DNA of 14,408 nucleotides from Betaproteobacteria bacterium (GTDB lineage: Bacteria > Pseudomonadota > Gammaproteobacteria > Burkholderiales > Burkholderiaceae_E). Each line of letters begins with the position of its first letter. The stretch's first letter is position 1. Shown here one piece after another: positions 1-6,121 of the stretch. Both the position numbers and the translations under genes were made by a program. The notes under the pieces were generated by a model. That model had not been told where the DNA came from, did not search any database, and was given only the letters and a program-made list of their open reading frames with translations. Location: contig RFVZ01000044.1 of assembly GCA_009922405.1 (NCBI GenBank), positions 1 through 14,408 on the forward strand, read 5' to 3'.

Positions 1-372
1 TTCAAAAATTCGATTCAATCGATCGCGATCGATCTGCGCATCGTTTCGAGCAGAACGGGCGGCAAGCAGCACGTTCTCGCGCACGGTCAGACCACCGAAT
101 ATGCCCATATTCTCGGGCACATACGCGATGCCAAGGCGGGCCACCTCAGACGGTCGCAACTCCGCAAGATCCACGCCTTCGAAATGGACCGAACCGCCGG
201 ATCGACGCCAATGCTGCATGATGGTTCGTAGGCAAGTCGTCTTACCGGCCCCATTGCGCCCGAGGAGCATCGTCACGCAACCGCTCCGCACTTCGAGATC
301 GACCCCATGCAGAATGTGATAAGTCCCAATATGGGTTTGAACCCCGGCAAGGCTCAGTAATGCGGCACTCAT
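1..372 (-). CDS. livF: Liv-type ABC transporter ATPase LivF, 3'-truncated by window edge
   Basis: This is one of the two ATPases that power a branched-chain-amino-acid-type (HAAT family) ABC importer at the inner face of the cytoplasmic membrane. The first 124 codons are present and the frame is open to the window edge. The Walker A motif GRNGAGKTT is at residues 38-46. The stretch YVPENMGIF at residues 84-92, followed by LTVREN, is the Q-loop region typical of LivF proteins. The signature motif, Walker B and H-loop lie outside the window. The ATG at 372-370 overlaps the livG stop codon (ATGA), which points to translational coupling. The transported substrate cannot be told from the ATPase. 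The family assignment is firm; the symbol denotes family rather than proven leucine transport. Confidence 0.93.
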   Translation of the reverse strand, partial: MSAALLSLAGVQTHIGTYHILHGVDLEVRSGCVTMLLGRNGAGKTTCLRTIMQHWRRSGGSVHFEGVDLAELRPSEVARLGIAYVPENMGIFGGLTVRENVLLAARSARNDAQIDRDRLNRIFE

Positions 373-1139
373 GGGGTTGCGCGGCGCCTGAGGTAGGCTT
401 CCTGAACGACTGAAGAGGTCATCACGACAGCAGGTTCGCCATCGGCAACCAAACGCCCCTCGTGCAACACCACAATACGATCAGCCAACTCCCGGATGAC
501 ATCCATCTTGTGTTCGACCAAAAGGATCGTGGCATCGCCCCGCCGCTTCAACGCGCGAATCAGATCCAAGATAACTGGCACATCGTCGAGGCTCATGCCC
601 GCGGTCGGTTCATCGAGCAAAAAAACCCGGGGCTGCAAGGCCATCAGAATCGCCACCTCGAGCTTGCGCTGGTCGCCATGGGGCAACGCAGCCGCCAACT
701 GGTCTCGCTGTGCAGCGAGTGAAACAGACTCAAGCAGCGCATCGGCTCGTTCCAGCAGATCCTTGCGGGTGGCCCATCCCGTCACGAGATCGCGGAGACC
801 GAGACCGAGCCCTGCTTGCGCCTGAACAGCGAGACGAAGGTTCTCGTGCACGCTCAGTTGGGCGAAAAGTTGCGTCAGTTGAAATGCGCGGCCCAACCCT
901 CGACGGGTACGCATCGGCGCAGATAACGCCGTGATGTTCTCGCCCCCAAGCCAAACCTCACCGGCGCTTGGCTTCAATTGCCCCGAAACCGCGTTGAACC
1001 AAGTCGTTTTACCGGCACCGTTTGGACCCACGATGGCCGTTAGGGAGCCCGCCTCAAAGGCGCAACTCACGCAGTCGACCGCCACATGCCCACCGAAGCG
1101 TACGCTCAGTTCGCGGGTTTCGAGGATCGGTGAAGTCAT
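369..1139 (-). CDS. livG: Liv-type ABC transporter ATPase LivG
   Basis: This is the second ATPase of the Liv/HAAT importer, 256 residues against about 255 in E. coli LivG. Walker A GPNGAGKTT is at residues 38-46. The family's variant signature LPHGDQRKLEVA is followed by Walker B LLDEPTAGM, the longer LivG-type arrangement, then the H-loop region LLVEHKMDVI. It heterodimerises with LivF on the LivH/LivM permeases, which are not in this window. It follows the receptor gene by 36 bp and overlaps livF by 4 bp. An AGGA sits directly against the ATG, which is unusually close for a Shine-Dalgarno. No other start codon is available upstream before a stop, so this start is retained. Confidence 0.95.
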   Translation of the reverse strand: MTSPILETRELSVRFGGHVAVDCVSCAFEAGSLTAIVGPNGAGKTTWFNAVSGQLKPSAGEVWLGGENITALSAPMRTRRGLGRAFQLTQLFAQLSVHENLRLAVQAQAGLGLGLRDLVTGWATRKDLLERADALLESVSLAAQRDQLAAALPHGDQRKLEVAILMALQPRVFLLDEPTAGMSLDDVPVILDLIRALKRRGDATILLVEHKMDVIRELADRIVVLHEGRLVADGEPAVVMTSSVVQEAYLRRRATP

Positions 1140-1144
1140 TCCTA

Positions 1145-1162
1145 GACGGGTTCAGAACCGTC
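1145..1162 (-). other. Imperfect stem-loop between receptor gene and livG
   Basis: In the 36-bp gap of the operon, GACG + GTTC pairs with GAAC + CGTC around a short loop with one bulged base. In the mRNA it lies immediately before the livG start. Hairpins between a solute-receptor gene and its ATPase genes commonly keep receptor mRNA more abundant than the rest. That role here is inference from position only. Confidence 0.35.
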
Positions 1163-1175
1163 TCAAACGACCCAC

Positions 1176-2384
1176 TTAACGCCGGTTGCGCACCGGGATC
1201 GTCATTTCTTCCGGTTTGATTTCCCGAATCAGTTCTGGAACCCCCCATGCCAATGCAGGGTCGACTTTGATCCGGAAGTGATACATCGACTGCATCGCCT
1301 GGTGGTCTTCGCGACGGAAAGTCATGCGGCCTTTGGGCGTCTCGAAGCTCATCCCTTCCATCGTCGCAATCAACTTCTCGGTGTCCGCACTTCCCGCCGT
1401 CTTTTTGAGAGCCTCCACCAGTGCGATTCCAGCGGACATGCCCCCTGCCGTAAAGAAGTCAGGCGGCGATTTAAAGCGCTTCTCGTGTTCGGTCACGAGC
1501 CAAGTATTGACCGGGTTTTTGGGAATCCCGTAGTAGTAGTAGGTGGCACCTTCCATGCCGGGTAGATTTTTGTAGGCGGCCATCGCAGGCAGGATGTTTC
1601 CGCCCGAAGCGAGTTCGATGCCAAAGCGCTGCGGATTGAGGTCAACAATCTTGAACGGGTTGCCGGAGCCCGCCCAGATAATGAAGATGACCTTGCGACC
1701 CGGCTTGTCTTTGAGCGCATCAAACAAGCGTTGCGCACCCGCTGTGAAATCTGTTGTCGCGGTCGGTAAGAACTCTTCGTGAACGACTTTTGCCTTGGTG
1801 ACTGCTTCGCGGAATGCCTTTGCACCATCGCGACCGAAGGCGTAGTCCTGGGCGAGGATCGCAATCGACACTCCCTCTTTATCGAGTGCAACGCCGTTGG
1901 AGATTGCATCCTGACTGGAGTTGCGTCCAGTGCGGAAAATATAACGATTCCATTTGTCACCCGTGATCGCATCTGCAACCGCCGGCTCAACGAGAAGCAG
2001 CTTCCGATACTCCTCCGCCACCGGAAGCATCGCCAGTGCGACGCCCGAAGACGTCGGTCCGACTGCGATGTCCGCTTTGTCATCGGCGTAGGCCGCTGCC
2101 AACTGCGACTTGGCGACGTCCGGTTTGCCCTGCGTATCGCGTTCGATCACCGTAATTTTGTGGCCTGCGACGGTCATCGTCCCACCGGTCGCAAACTCGA
2201 GCCCCATCAACAAACCCGTTTGGGTTTGCTTCGCATAGGCCTCGAGCGGACCCGTTTTGTCGTAAACGTGCGCGACACGAATGTCCTGCGCAAGCGCCAG
2301 TTCCGTAATGGTCAACGCAGCCACGCCGAGCGCAGTCAACGCCGAAGGGCGCATGACACGTTGAATGAAATTTTTGATTGGCAT
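1176..2384 (-). CDS. Liv-type ABC transporter periplasmic substrate-binding protein
   Basis: This is a periplasmic receptor of the leucine/amide-binding (Peripla_BP_6) family, 402 residues, that would deliver its ligand to the LivFGHM-type importer. It has a Sec signal peptide: basic start, hydrophobic stretch to about residue 31, then cleavage likely after ALA at residue 32, giving a mature start QDIRV. The segment DKTGPLEAYAKQ near the mature start is the first ligand-binding region typical of these receptors, and GPTSSGVALAMLPVAEE is the second strand-turn region. A GGGGA lies 7 bases before the ATG at 2384. The next gene downstream is livG. The ligand is not evident. In Burkholderiales, relatives are annotated variously for amino acids, urea/amides and aromatic acids, so no gene symbol is given. 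Confidence 0.92.
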   Translation of the reverse strand: MPIKNFIQRVMRPSALTALGVAALTITELALAQDIRVAHVYDKTGPLEAYAKQTQTGLLMGLEFATGGTMTVAGHKITVIERDTQGKPDVAKSQLAAAYADDKADIAVGPTSSGVALAMLPVAEEYRKLLLVEPAVADAITGDKWNRYIFRTGRNSSQDAISNGVALDKEGVSIAILAQDYAFGRDGAKAFREAVTKAKVVHEEFLPTATTDFTAGAQRLFDALKDKPGRKVIFIIWAGSGNPFKIVDLNPQRFGIELASGGNILPAMAAYKNLPGMEGATYYYYGIPKNPVNTWLVTEHEKRFKSPPDFFTAGGMSAGIALVEALKKTAGSADTEKLIATMEGMSFETPKGRMTFRREDHQAMQSMYHFRIKVDPALAWGVPELIREIKPEEMTIPVRNRR

Positions 2385-2429
2385 CGTCAGGTCCCCAAAT
2401 TCAATGTCGGCTGAGCCTATCGCAAAGAC

Positions 2430-3122
2430 TCACCGAATGCCAAGATTTCGTGAATCGAGTCGAGCGAGTTCGACAAACAAATCCACCTTGGTCGTCACTG
2501 GGTCACGACGCATCGGGTTCGAAGCTTCAACCCGTGGACCAACCCATTCCCGCAAAGTCTGATCTGCGTCCGGCTGGCGTAAATGTTCAATCAACAAAAA
2601 CGCGCCAGGTGTCTGGTCTGGACTCGCTCTAAACCGAGCTTCTGGGGAAGCTTGCAGAGGGTCTCCCGGTTGCGGGCATTGATAAGCACGCCAGCGGCAT
2701 GCTCGCTCGGGTGGTCGTTCCAGGAGTTGATCAATCCAGAACTGCAAACGCTCAGATTCAATTCGGATGCTGACGGTCCAGGCGCCCGAGCAGGCCAGGC
2801 CACTCGTCGCACGCAGCACCGCGGCCGCGCGCCACATGTTTCGAAAATACGGCATGATCGCCTGAGTTCGCGGAGTCGGCGACTGCAGGGCCCGCCGATA
2901 ACTGGCTTGTTCAAGAACTTCAATCGATGCCAATTCGTAGAAAGTCATAAAACGCGGTGACGGATAGACGCCGCCCGCATTGGGCACGGATTCGGTCCGA
3001 ATAGCCGCTTCAAAGCCATTAAACGCCAGTCGCTCCGGTAAGTGCTCAGTCTGATACCAGGCTTCGTACTCATCCAAAACCGTTTCATCGACATCATTCC
3101 AGACCGCTAACATCGCCTTCAT
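2430..3122 (-). CDS. EthD-like dimeric alpha/beta-barrel protein
   Basis: This is a probable cytosolic protein of 230 residues. The N-terminal third resembles the dimeric alpha/beta-barrel fold (EthD and relatives): a first strand MLAVWNDV, then a helix carrying W22-Y23-x3-H27-L28-P29-E30-R31, then the phrase GFEAAIRTE. A second half with FLLIEHLRQ could be a second, diverged barrel repeat, although the part between is Arg/Pro rich. The start chosen is the second of two adjacent ATGs, because AAGGTG lies 6 bases before it. The first (3125) would leave only 3. Longer starts at 3146 or 3209 would run into the divergent gene. It leads the minus-strand operon, 45 bp before the receptor gene. Members are often small catabolic enzymes or accessory proteins; the reaction here is unknown. 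Confidence 0.75.
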   Translation of the reverse strand: MKAMLAVWNDVDETVLDEYEAWYQTEHLPERLAFNGFEAAIRTESVPNAGGVYPSPRFMTFYELASIEVLEQASYRRALQSPTPRTQAIMPYFRNMWRAAAVLRATSGLACSGAWTVSIRIESERLQFWIDQLLERPPERACRWRAYQCPQPGDPLQASPEARFRASPDQTPGAFLLIEHLRQPDADQTLREWVGPRVEASNPMRRDPVTTKVDLFVELARLDSRNLGIR

Positions 3123-3125
3123 CAT

Positions 3126-3144
3126 CTGCACCTTGGAGACACGC
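3126..3144. promoter_or_regulatory. Minimal divergent spacer with back-to-back Shine-Dalgarno sites
   Basis: The minus-strand AAGGTG (3134-3129) and the plus-strand GGAG (3135-3138) abut each other. They serve the EthD-like gene and the Bug receptor gene respectively. Each is 6 bases from its start codon. There is no room for a promoter between the genes, so promoters must lie inside the neighbouring coding sequences or be shared. Confidence 0.6.
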
Positions 3145-4254
3145 ATGAACTCGAACCGGCAAAAGCGCCGTGAACTCTTCCGGCTATTCTCAGCGACCTG
3201 CCTGTCCACCGCAGGGTTTGCCGCGCAATCGCAACACCTCGCTCAGGCTCAAACCACGGCGCCGACACAGTCTGCAGTGCCGAACAGCTCGCAGTCCGGC
3301 TCACAGTCTGGTTCACAGTCTGGCTCACCGTCGCCCGCCCCAGTCCCGGTCGACAAATATCCGATGCGCCCGATCACCCTGGTTGTCCCGCAGACGCCTG
3401 GAGGGACGAACGACATCGTTGGACGCGTCGTTGCACAAAAACTCAGCGACGTCACGGGGACTTCGGTGATCGTCGAGAACCGGCCTGGGGCTGGCGGAAA
3501 TATCGGGACACAGGCCGTTGCCCGCGGTTCAAAGGACGGCTACACGCTGTTACTCACCGTCAGCAGCGCTCAGGCGATTAATCCTGCGCTCTATAAGAAT
3601 GCAGGATTCGACCCGGTCAAGGACTTCACGCCGGTGACCCTCATTGGCTCAGTGCCCAATGTCTTGGTCGTTCACCCGAGTTTCCCCGCGCGAACACTCG
3701 ATGAATTTCTGGCTCTAGTGAGGTCGAAGCCCGAAAGCACCTTCCAATATGCGTCGGCTGGCAATGGGACGCTGAACCATCTCCTGGGCGAGATGATGAA
3801 TCAGATGACCAAAACCGAAATTCAGCACATTCCCTACAAAGGCGTGGCGCAGGCATTGAATGATTTGTTGGGAGGCCAGGTGCCGATCGCATTTGCCAGC
3901 GTGCCCTCGGTGCTGCAGCACATCAAAGCCGGAAAGTTAGTCGCGCTGGGGGTGAGCTCCGCCAAACGCTCACCAGTTCTACCGGATATCCCTGCGATTG
4001 CCGAAAAGATCCCGGGCTTTAGCGGTACGCTCTGGATTGGGTTATTTGCGCCGGCGGGTGCGCCCCGGGCCGCGCTAACTCAACTCGAAGCCCATATGGC
4101 CCAGGTTCAGACGGCGCCCGAATTCAAAGAAAAACTGTTGGGGTCCGGCGTCGAATTAGCCTCAGCGACGCCCACCGAATTCGCAACCCTACTGCGCGAC
4201 GATCTTGCAACCTGGGCAAGGATCGTCAAGACCTCGGGCGCGCGGGTGGATTAA
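3145..4254 (+). CDS. Bug/TctC family tripartite tricarboxylate transporter receptor
   Basis: This is a periplasmic solute-binding receptor of the Bug (TctC) family, 369 residues. The family usually runs to about 320, and the excess is an N-terminal linker. Residues 1-27 form a signal peptide with R8-R9 ahead of the hydrophobic part, so Tat export is possible. Residues 50-61 are three QSGS repeats followed by a Pro-rich stretch, and the receptor domain begins near Y72. Family hallmarks are the start YPMRPITLVVPQTPGG, the Asp of NDIVGR, ENRPGAGGNIGTQ and HIPYKG. The ATG at 3145 has GGAG 6 bases upstream; a TTG at 3133 was set aside. Bug genes usually act with a TctAB permease, and none is nearby. 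This is therefore probably one of the many orphan Bug receptors of Burkholderiales; the ligand, a carboxylic acid by family precedent, is unknown. Confidence 0.93.
   Translation: MNSNRQKRRELFRLFSATCLSTAGFAAQSQHLAQAQTTAPTQSAVPNSSQSGSQSGSQSGSPSPAPVPVDKYPMRPITLVVPQTPGGTNDIVGRVVAQKLSDVTGTSVIVENRPGAGGNIGTQAVARGSKDGYTLLLTVSSAQAINPALYKNAGFDPVKDFTPVTLIGSVPNVLVVHPSFPARTLDEFLALVRSKPESTFQYASAGNGTLNHLLGEMMNQMTKTEIQHIPYKGVAQALNDLLGGQVPIAFASVPSVLQHIKAGKLVALGVSSAKRSPVLPDIPAIAEKIPGFSGTLWIGLFAPAGAPRAALTQLEAHMAQVQTAPEFKEKLLGSGVELASATPTEFATLLRDDLATWARIVKTSGARVD
3292..3327 (+). repeat. Three tandem 12-bp units encoding (QSGS)3
   Basis: The units CAGTCCGGCTCA, CAGTCTGGTTCA and CAGTCTGGCTCA are in frame and form part of the flexible linker of the Bug receptor. 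They differ at one or two bases each and are likely slippage-prone. Confidence 0.85.
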
Positions 4255-4268
4255 TGTAGATTGGTTCG

Positions 4269-4285
4269 GACCGCTCCCAGCGGTC
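4269..4285. terminator. Stem-loop between convergent genes
   Basis: GACCGCT and AGCGGTC form a perfect 7-bp stem with a CCC loop. It lies just after the Bug receptor stop and touches the stop of the convergent hydrolase. There is no T-run on either strand, so a classic intrinsic terminator is not shown. A bidirectional stop or an mRNA 3'-end stabiliser is the likely role. Confidence 0.4.
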
Positions 4286-5373
4286 TAACGCCGGGGGGCC
4301 GTCTTCAAAAGAGACCTCAATGCCTCTTTCCACCACTTGGCTTGCCCCGTCGTGCCATGGCCGGCAGTCTGGTCGCTGGCTGGAATGAACAACAGTCGGG
4401 CATTTGGAATTGGCTTTAGCGCCTGTTCCATCACGCCGAGCTCTGGCGGATTCCGTTCGTCGTCAGCAGAGTTGATGGCCAGCAAGGTCGCCGTGATTCG
4501 ATTCAATTGCTCAGTGGGGTTGAAATCTCTGGATGCATCCCACTGGTACAAAAAGTCGTTGGCGTCACCTTCAAATGGACCGGACAACCGGCGATCCAGT
4601 AGCTGATCTGCCTTGGCGCGGGTCGGCGCCTGTCGTTGTAAAGACTGTGAACCGCCGTTGGTTGCGACTGCATAAAACACCGATGCGAACTGCAGACTGC
4701 GTGGTTGCTTCACATACTCCCCACCCATCCATTCTGGGTCGTTACGAATTGAATCAATGATCAGGCGACGCATCATCCAGTTTCGCCCCGACATTTCAAT
4801 GGGCATCGACGCCATTGGAACGAGAACATCCATGAAGTTCGGATAGGCCGAGCCCCAGAGCCAAACCTGCATTCCGCCCATCGAATTGCCCAAAATCAGG
4901 CGGACGTGCCTCTGGTTCAACCCTTCTGTCACCAGGCGATATTGGGCGAGGACCATATCGTCATAGTTGTACCGTGGGAATTTGGCTCGCATCCCATCTG
5001 AGGGTTTACTTGATCTCCCCGTGCCAATCGAGTCCGGCAAGATCACGAAATGATTCGCCGCGTCCAGTGGCTGACCGGGCCCGAACAATTCGCCGCCAAA
5101 CCCTGCATTGAGCATCCCCAACCCAGTGCCAGTTGTCCCATGAAGGATAACGACGGGCTCGCCAGACGGATTACCGAGAGTTGTGTAGCCAATATTCAGG
5201 CTAGGCATTACTTCGCCTGTATGAAAACGAAAATCCTTCGCAACCCAGACATCCGTCTTTTGATTCGGGAACTGATTTGGAATGGTCTGGCCGACTGCAA
5301 GTCCTGAAAATAAAATAGAGGCGATCAGTCCGAACGTGCGGGAAAGCTGGTTCAAAGAAAAGTCAGGCCACAC
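4285..5373 (-). CDS. Exported alpha/beta hydrolase, homoserine O-acetyltransferase-like
   Basis: This is an alpha/beta-fold hydrolase of the homoserine acetyltransferase-like group, 362 residues from the chosen GTG. The hydrophobic segment FGLIASILFSGLAV, followed by AVG|QT (cleavage near residue 28), indicates export to the periplasm. That argues against the cytosolic methionine-pathway enzyme. The oxyanion region is VVILHGTTGTG. The nucleophile elbow GNSMGGMQ places Ser at 164. Acid candidates are D304/D305 in SADDERNP, and His 339 is in AGHGTTGQ. GTG 5373 has GAGGTG 5 bases upstream and places the signal peptide at the N-terminus. The longer reading from a GTG at 5436 adds 21 polar residues ahead of the signal and is less likely. 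The substrate is unknown; an ester or acyl compound is plausible. Confidence 0.85.
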   Translation of the reverse strand: MWPDFSLNQLSRTFGLIASILFSGLAVGQTIPNQFPNQKTDVWVAKDFRFHTGEVMPSLNIGYTTLGNPSGEPVVILHGTTGTGLGMLNAGFGGELFGPGQPLDAANHFVILPDSIGTGRSSKPSDGMRAKFPRYNYDDMVLAQYRLVTEGLNQRHVRLILGNSMGGMQVWLWGSAYPNFMDVLVPMASMPIEMSGRNWMMRRLIIDSIRNDPEWMGGEYVKQPRSLQFASVFYAVATNGGSQSLQRQAPTRAKADQLLDRRLSGPFEGDANDFLYQWDASRDFNPTEQLNRITATLLAINSADDERNPPELGVMEQALKPIPNARLLFIPASDQTAGHGTTGQAKWWKEALRSLLKTAPRR

Positions 5374-5441
5374 AGCGCCACCTCGATTGTGTTGAGTTTG
5401 AGACAGAGTGCCTGACGAATAGGCCCTGCCCACCACAACCC

Positions 5442-5470
5442 CTGAGGGTATTGCGGGTTTACCCTATAAG
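5442..5470 (+). promoter_or_regulatory. Candidate sigma-70 promoter for the 70-residue gene
   Basis: TATAAG at 5465-5470 matches the -10 consensus at five of six bases. CTGAGG at 5442-5447, 17 bp upstream, is a weak -35 (three of six). A start near 5477 would leave a leader of about 34 bases. The call rests on sequence inspection only. Confidence 0.3.
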
Positions 5471-5482
5471 GGTTAACCTTTA
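5467..5482. promoter_or_regulatory. Near-perfect 16-bp palindrome in divergent intergenic region
   Basis: TAAGGGTTAACCTTTA is symmetric except for one base pair and overlaps the predicted -10 region. Around it, CCCT/AGGG pairs occur at 5440-5448 and 5462-5472, and AGGGTA/TACCCT at 5445-5465. This looks like an operator for an unknown regulator controlling the hydrolase, the 70-residue gene or both. Confidence 0.4.
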
Positions 5483-5510
5483 GTCTTCGAAAACCCCACA
5501 AGGATTAACG

Positions 5511-5723
5511 ATGGACTCTGCGCTCACCAACCGGTACCCGCAACATCACGACGCAATTGGACGGATCGTCTCCGCCGCCCAGCAACTGAAGCAGCTGGCT
5601 CACGGCGCCGTGCTCGCATTGCAACGACATCAGCGCAACCGCACGATGCTGCGCAACGCTGAAATCTTCCGGACCCTAACCCGCTACGACCATCGGCTGG
5701 CCGACGATTTCGCCAGAAGTTAA
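5511..5723 (+). CDS. Small hypothetical protein (70 residues)
   Basis: I do not recognise this protein. It is preceded by a good Shine-Dalgarno, AAGGA 6 bases before the ATG, and a plausible promoter, which supports it being a real gene. The sequence is predicted mostly helical, with no signal peptide or membrane segment. It is rich in His, Gln and Arg in the middle (LQRHQRNRT) and ends with LTRYDHRLADDFARS. That tail faintly recalls the Arg-rich DUF1127 small proteins (L-x-x-L-D-D-R-x-L-A-D), but the match is too weak to name it. It stands alone, diverging from the exported hydrolase, and is followed by a stem-loop. Confidence 0.6.
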   Translation: MDSALTNRYPQHHDAIGRIVSAAQQLKQLAHGAVLALQRHQRNRTMLRNAEIFRTLTRYDHRLADDFARS

Positions 5724-5737
5724 TCACCGTCGGGTTA

Positions 5738-5771
5738 GTCGCGAGGCGGTCGTCAATCGACCAATCGCGAC
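5738..5771. terminator. Long stem-loop between convergent reading frames
   Basis: The outer stem GTCGCGA/TCGCGAC (7 bp) encloses an inner stem GGTCG/CGACC (5 bp) with loop TCAAT, the two joined by a small internal loop. It sits between the end of the 70-residue gene and the end of the nitroreductase remnant. There is no T-run, so termination is inferred from position and stability only. Confidence 0.45.
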
Positions 5772-5779
5772 GCGACCAC

Positions 5780-6055
5780 TCAGTCGGCGCTAAAACTCAA
5801 GACAGCGCCGACGTCCCGACGCACTTTCCGCGGCCAGTTACCCGGGGCTGGACGCCCAACGGCCAGTAACATCACGGGGATTTCGTTGCTGGCCAGCTTG
5901 CACTCTGCGCTCACAGCAACGGGGTCAAAACCGCTCATCGCGCCCGATGCCAGGCCCTTTCCTTGGGCCGCTAGCATAATCGTCATCTCAGCGAGCGCCC
6001 CGGAGCGCACGGCTTCGTCGCGCTGGAATTGATCTTTACCCTCGTATGGATAATT
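5780..6055 (-). pseudogene. 5'-truncated nitroreductase family remnant
   Basis: The last roughly 90 residues match the C-terminal half of NAD(P)H-dependent FMN nitroreductases. QRDEAVRSGALAEMTIMLAAQ is the long central helix, SGAMSGFDP is the substrate-side loop, and VMLLAVGRPAPGNWPRKVRR ends in the phosphate-contacting basic segment. A complete member has about 195-200 residues. The N-terminal half with its FMN-binding arginines is absent from all minus-strand frames here. The frame stays open to an ATG at 6136, but residues upstream of about 6052 (YPYEGKDQ) no longer look like the family and overlap the start of the plus-strand SGNH gene. The gene is therefore probably dead, its front lost when the SGNH gene arrived or by deletion. 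It could still be translated as a 118-residue protein from 6136. Confidence 0.7.
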
Positions 6056-6121
6056 CCGTCTCGACCTTACAACGCAACCCAGTGGGTTATTGTGAGATTC
6101 CAACCAGTACCCCGGCACACC

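Noticed and set aside
18..33. Perfect 16-bp palindrome ATCGATCGCGATCGAT
   Set aside because: It lies inside livF coding sequence and encodes an Asp/Arg run, so codon content explains it; no second copy was seen.
1779..2414. 211-residue open frame on the plus strand
   Set aside because: It is antisense to the signal peptide and first half of the Liv-type receptor, has no family features and no ribosome site; a shadow of the real gene.
5374..5436. Upstream GTG start for the exported hydrolase
   Set aside because: It would bury the signal peptide behind 21 polar residues; the internal GTG has a better ribosome site.
5524..5727. 67-residue minus-strand frame opposite the small gene
   Set aside because: It is Arg/Ala rich without a ribosome site; the plus-strand frame has a strong one.
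6029..6121. Longer start for the SGNH-like protein
   Set aside because: It would add 31 residues before an otherwise well-formed signal peptide and read across the nitroreductase remnant.
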